This document shows positions 61,694 through 64,000 of a stretch of 64,000 bases of DNA, in pieces (position 1 is the stretch's first letter; each line of letters opens with the position of its first letter). Position numbers and translations under genes: made by a program. Below the pieces are notes generated by a model. It did no database searches. It saw nothing but the letters and a program-made list of their open reading frames with translations, and had not been told where the DNA came from. The stretch is from Streptomyces sp. NBC_01214 (GTDB lineage Bacteria; Actinomycetota; Actinomycetes; Streptomycetales; Streptomycetaceae), in the NCBI RefSeq assembly GCF_026340975.1, contig NZ_JAPEOS010000001.1, forward strand, positions 704,501 to 768,500. The letters run 5' to 3'.

Positions 61694-62875
61694 ATGCGTT
61701 TGCTCGCACGTCTGGCCACCGCCGTTCTCCTCACCGTCACCCCCGTTGCGGCCGGCACGGCCTCTGCCGCGGCCCCGGAGCCCACCCCGGCGCCGCTCCA
61801 CACGTCCGCGAACGCCATCCCGGGCAGCTACATCGTCAGCCTCGACAAGAAGGTGGCCCCGGCGGCGTTCGCGAAGCGACTGGGCCTGACGTCGAAGTTC
61901 ACCTACACCAAGACGATCAACGGATTCGCGGGGGCCCTCACGGCGGAGCAGCTGAAGTCCGTCCGTGAGGCGGTCGGTGTGACGTCCGTGACGCAGGACG
62001 CGACGGTGACCGTGCAGCCGACCCCCGCGAAGGGGGTCGGGACCAAGTCGCCGTCCAACTCCTGGGGCCTGGACCGCATCGACCAGCGGTTCCTGCCGCT
62101 GGACAACAACTTCAGCGCCAACCGCAGCGGCCAGGGCGTGACGGCGTACATCGTCGACAGCGGCATCGACTTCCGCCACCCCGACTTCGAGGGCCGTGCA
62201 CGGCCGGGCTTCGACGCGATCGGGGACGGCCGCAACGGTGGGGACTGCAACGGCCACGGCACGCACGTCGCGGGCACGGTCGGCGGGACGACCTTCGGCG
62301 TGGCGCGCAAGGTGACCTTGGTCAGCGTCCGGGTCCTCGGCTGTGACAACCGGGGTTCCTGGGCGGGCATCATCGCGGGCTTCGACTGGGTGGCCAACAA
62401 CATCCGGCAGCCGGCCGTCCTGAACGCCTCGCTGGGCGGCGGCCGGCTCGAAGCGGTCAACGCGGCCGTGACCGCCGTGTCCGACCGGGGCGTGCTGCCG
62501 GTCATCGCGGCGGGCAACGACAACATCGACGCCTGCCGGGTCTCGCCCGCGTCCGCCGAGCGCGTGGTGACGGTCGGCGCGACGAACCGCTTCGACGAGG
62601 AGACCGACTTCTCGAACTGGGGCACCTGCCTGGACCTCTACGCCCCCGGCAAGGACATCATCTCCGCGCGTCTGGGCGGTGGCAGCACGACCATGGACGG
62701 TACGTCGATGGCCGCGCCGCACGTCACCGGTGTGGCCGCGCTCTACAAGTCGGAGCACCCGAACGCGCTGCCGGCGGAGGTGTCGGACTTCCTGGACGAG
62801 GTGTCCACGAAGGACATCGTCCAGAACCTCAGCGACGACAGCCCGAACAAGCTGCTGTTCACCGACGGTCTCTGA
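61694..62875 (+). CDS. secreted subtilisin-like S8 peptidase, copy 2
   Basis: A 393-residue paralogue of the peptidase at 59310. Signal peptide to about residue 26 (RLATAVLLTVTPVAAGTASA), I9 propeptide (YIVSLDKKVAPAAFAKRLGLTSKF, SVREAVGVTSVTQDATV), and an intact triad: Asp155 (YIVDSGID), His188 (NGHGTHVAG) and Ser338 (DGTSMAAPH). The propeptide has drifted more than the catalytic domain, in keeping with a changed partner or substrate. AGGGAGCTCC precedes the ATG. Same geometry with the I9 gene as in copy 1. Confidence 0.93.
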   Translation: MRLLARLATAVLLTVTPVAAGTASAAAPEPTPAPLHTSANAIPGSYIVSLDKKVAPAAFAKRLGLTSKFTYTKTINGFAGALTAEQLKSVREAVGVTSVTQDATVTVQPTPAKGVGTKSPSNSWGLDRIDQRFLPLDNNFSANRSGQGVTAYIVDSGIDFRHPDFEGRARPGFDAIGDGRNGGDCNGHGTHVAGTVGGTTFGVARKVTLVSVRVLGCDNRGSWAGIIAGFDWVANNIRQPAVLNASLGGGRLEAVNAAVTAVSDRGVLPVIAAGNDNIDACRVSPASAERVVTVGATNRFDEETDFSNWGTCLDLYAPGKDIISARLGGGSTTMDGTSMAAPHVTGVAALYKSEHPNALPAEVSDFLDEVSTKDIVQNLSDDSPNKLLFTDGL

Positions 62876-62879
62876 CCGC

Positions 62880-63134
62880 TCAGAGCGACCCGACGAACCG
62901 GGCCCAGGCCTGCGCGTGGAACACCACGTGCGGGCCTTCGGGCTGCTTGGAGTCCCTCACGGGGACGAGGCCGGGGTGGCCGTCGGCGACTTCGAGGCAG
63001 TCGCCGCCAGTGCCGTCGCTGTACGTCGACTTCCGCCAGGTGGCCATCTCCAGACAGTTGCCGCCGCTGCCGTCGCTGTAGCTGGACTTGTGCCACGCGG
63101 CTGCTGACAGGTCGTACTCAGGCGTGCTGGTCAT
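62880..63134 (-). CDS. DUF397 protein with duplicated motif
   Basis: An 84-residue DUF397 protein. The hallmark W-x-K-S-S/T-Y-S motif occurs twice in tandem (WHKSSYSDGSGGNCLEMA and WRKSTYSDGTGGDCLEVA), then VPVRDSKQPEGPHVVF, the usual end. Members are encoded beside Scr1-type XRE regulators and are thought to act as their partners (BldB/WhiJ-like or toxin-antitoxin-like systems). It overlaps the regulator gene upstream by 17 nt, so translation is coupled. Four nt separate its stop from the S8 peptidase stop on the other strand. Confidence 0.9.
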   Translation of the reverse strand: MTSTPEYDLSAAAWHKSSYSDGSGGNCLEMATWRKSTYSDGTGGDCLEVADGHPGLVPVRDSKQPEGPHVVFHAQAWARFVGSL

Positions 63135-63954
63135 GTTCGTAATCCTCCGCCACGGACTCGATCAAAGCCAGCGAATCGCTGGGTGACAGCGCGCCGGCCG
63201 TGAGGAGATCGTAGGTCAGTGAATGGCGAGCCACGGTTGCCGGATCGTCTAGAAGCACTCCTATGGCGTTGCCCTGGACGTACGCCAGCGGGGGAGCGTC
63301 CTCGAAGGTCATTAGCTTCAGGGTGCCGCCCATGGACGAATGTGCTCCCGCGCTGAACGGCAGTACCTGCACGAAGATCCGGCGTGCACGGATCAGGGCG
63401 GTGATGTGACGCAGGACTTCGGCCATCACTGCCCGGCTGCCGACGACTCGTCGGAGGGCCGATTCGTCGAGTACACACCAGAACAACGGGGTTGTTGGAT
63501 CGCTGAGGACCGCGGCCCTGTCCAGCCGGTTCTGCACCAGTTCGGAGATGACCTCCTCGGTGGCCGTTGGCTGGTAGGCGATGAAGACAGCTCGGGCGTA
63601 TGCCTTCGTCTGGAGCACCCCGGGCAGCGCCAAGGGTGCGTACTCCCGGATCGTCTTCGCCTCTGCTTCTGCTTCAGCAGCCTCTGCGAAGTGGTTCGGG
63701 TACTTCGACTTGGCCAGTGCCCCGCAGTTGCGGGCGAAGAAGCCGCCGGTGCCGAGGATCTCGTCGATCTGCTTGGCGAATTCGAGGTGCATGCGGCGCG
63801 TGCCGGCTTCGAGCTGGCCGATGAACGATCCGCTGACGAAGAGCCGTTCGCCGAGTTCGGCCTGGCTCATGCCCGCGCGTTCGCGCGCTACGCGCAGTTC
63901 CGCGCCCAGGAGGGCGCGGGGTGAGGAGGAGGGATCGAGGTTCTTTCGTGGCAT
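63118..63954 (-). CDS. XRE-family regulator with DUF5753 (Scr1/WhiJ-like)
   Basis: A 278-residue regulator of the large Streptomyces family that includes WhiJ-type proteins. The N-terminal HTH (LGAELRVARERAGMSQAELGERLFVSGSFIGQLEAGTRRMHLEFAKQID) is followed by the DUF5753 sensor-like domain (ALPGVLQTKAYARAVF, FWCVLDESALRRVVGS, VQVLPFSAGAHSSMGG). It pairs with the overlapping DUF397 gene; such pairs modulate development or phage and stress responses, mostly uncharacterised. GGGAG lies six nt before ATG 63954. The promoter lies in the last 46 nt and beyond the window. Confidence 0.92.
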   Translation of the reverse strand: MPRKNLDPSSSPRALLGAELRVARERAGMSQAELGERLFVSGSFIGQLEAGTRRMHLEFAKQIDEILGTGGFFARNCGALAKSKYPNHFAEAAEAEAEAKTIREYAPLALPGVLQTKAYARAVFIAYQPTATEEVISELVQNRLDRAAVLSDPTTPLFWCVLDESALRRVVGSRAVMAEVLRHITALIRARRIFVQVLPFSAGAHSSMGGTLKLMTFEDAPPLAYVQGNAIGVLLDDPATVARHSLTYDLLTAGALSPSDSLALIESVAEDYEHDQHA

Positions 63955-64000
63955 GGCAACTCCCTGAGCAACATGTGCGGTTGTTGCGGGGTCCGCACTT

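Overview
This window is a stretch of linear-chromosome core DNA from a Streptomyces species. The evidence is the very high GC content and G/C-ending codons throughout, the conserved order carD-ispD-ispF-cysS-rlmB, mycothiol synthesis (mshA), and the families DUF397/Scr1-type XRE, CdgB, HbpS-SenS-SenR and MsiK. From memory, the gene order follows the S. coelicolor SCO42xx block closely; that comparison could not be run here. I see no complete transposon, prophage or CRISPR array.

Layout. 0-9.5 kb: secreted NlpC/P60 hydrolase, methyltransferase, mshA, a YbjN protein, an MFS exporter, gpmA, a membrane protein, and a TetR/DUF2867 divergent pair with two matching operators. 9.4-12.7 kb: a 49-residue Cys-rich peptide, then phoU divergent from phoR-phoP with a candidate PHO box. 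12.7-20.3 kb: LpqE-like lipoprotein, carD, ispD-ispF, cysS, rlmB and a DoxX protein. 20.5-25.6 kb: sugar nucleotidyltransferase, secreted protein, msiK with a DasR-type site, tRNA-Thr and a flavin oxidoreductase. 26-31 kb: small accessory enzymes, including a quinone oxidoreductase gene broken by a 31-bp repeat, a pentapeptide-repeat protein and a GH26-like hydrolase. 31.6-34.5 kb: senR-senS facing hbpS across a perfect palindrome. 34.5-41.7 kb: M1 peptidase lipoprotein, GNAT, TerD, ArfB, flavin reductase, cdgB, and a membrane-anchored carbohydrate-binding protein. 42.4-47 kb: amino-sugar block (PfkB kinase, nagA, nagK, orphan sugar-binding lipoprotein) with two more DasR-type sites. 47-51 kb: otsB, otsA and gpgS (trehalose and glucosylglycerate). 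51-55.5 kb: SAM riboswitch-thrC, a sulfur-carrier protein, a cold-shock gene, and groEL behind two CIRCE operators. 55.5-64 kb: Uma2 protein, a TrpF, a decayed short-chain dehydrogenase, a propeller protein, a tandemly duplicated I9/S8 peptidase cassette, and an XRE-DUF397 pair.

How it fits together. MsiK is the ATPase shared by sugar ABC importers. It carries the same type of DasR site as nagK-nagA and the orphan sugar-binding protein 22 kb away, so uptake and breakdown of N-acetylglucosamine probably respond together. cdgB has both a perfect CRP-type box and a near-consensus BldD box upstream. At least fourteen genes show a -10 hexamer 6-7 nt before the start codon, the signature of leaderless mRNAs.

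Most unusual items: the 31-bp repeat that interrupts two genes (in frame in nagK, frameshifting an oxidoreductase), the duplicated inhibitor/protease cassette, a relic operator in front of a dead dehydrogenase, the Cys-capped sulfur carrier, the His-rich insertion inside the CdgB catalytic domain, and a dispersed hairpin repeat family at gene ends.
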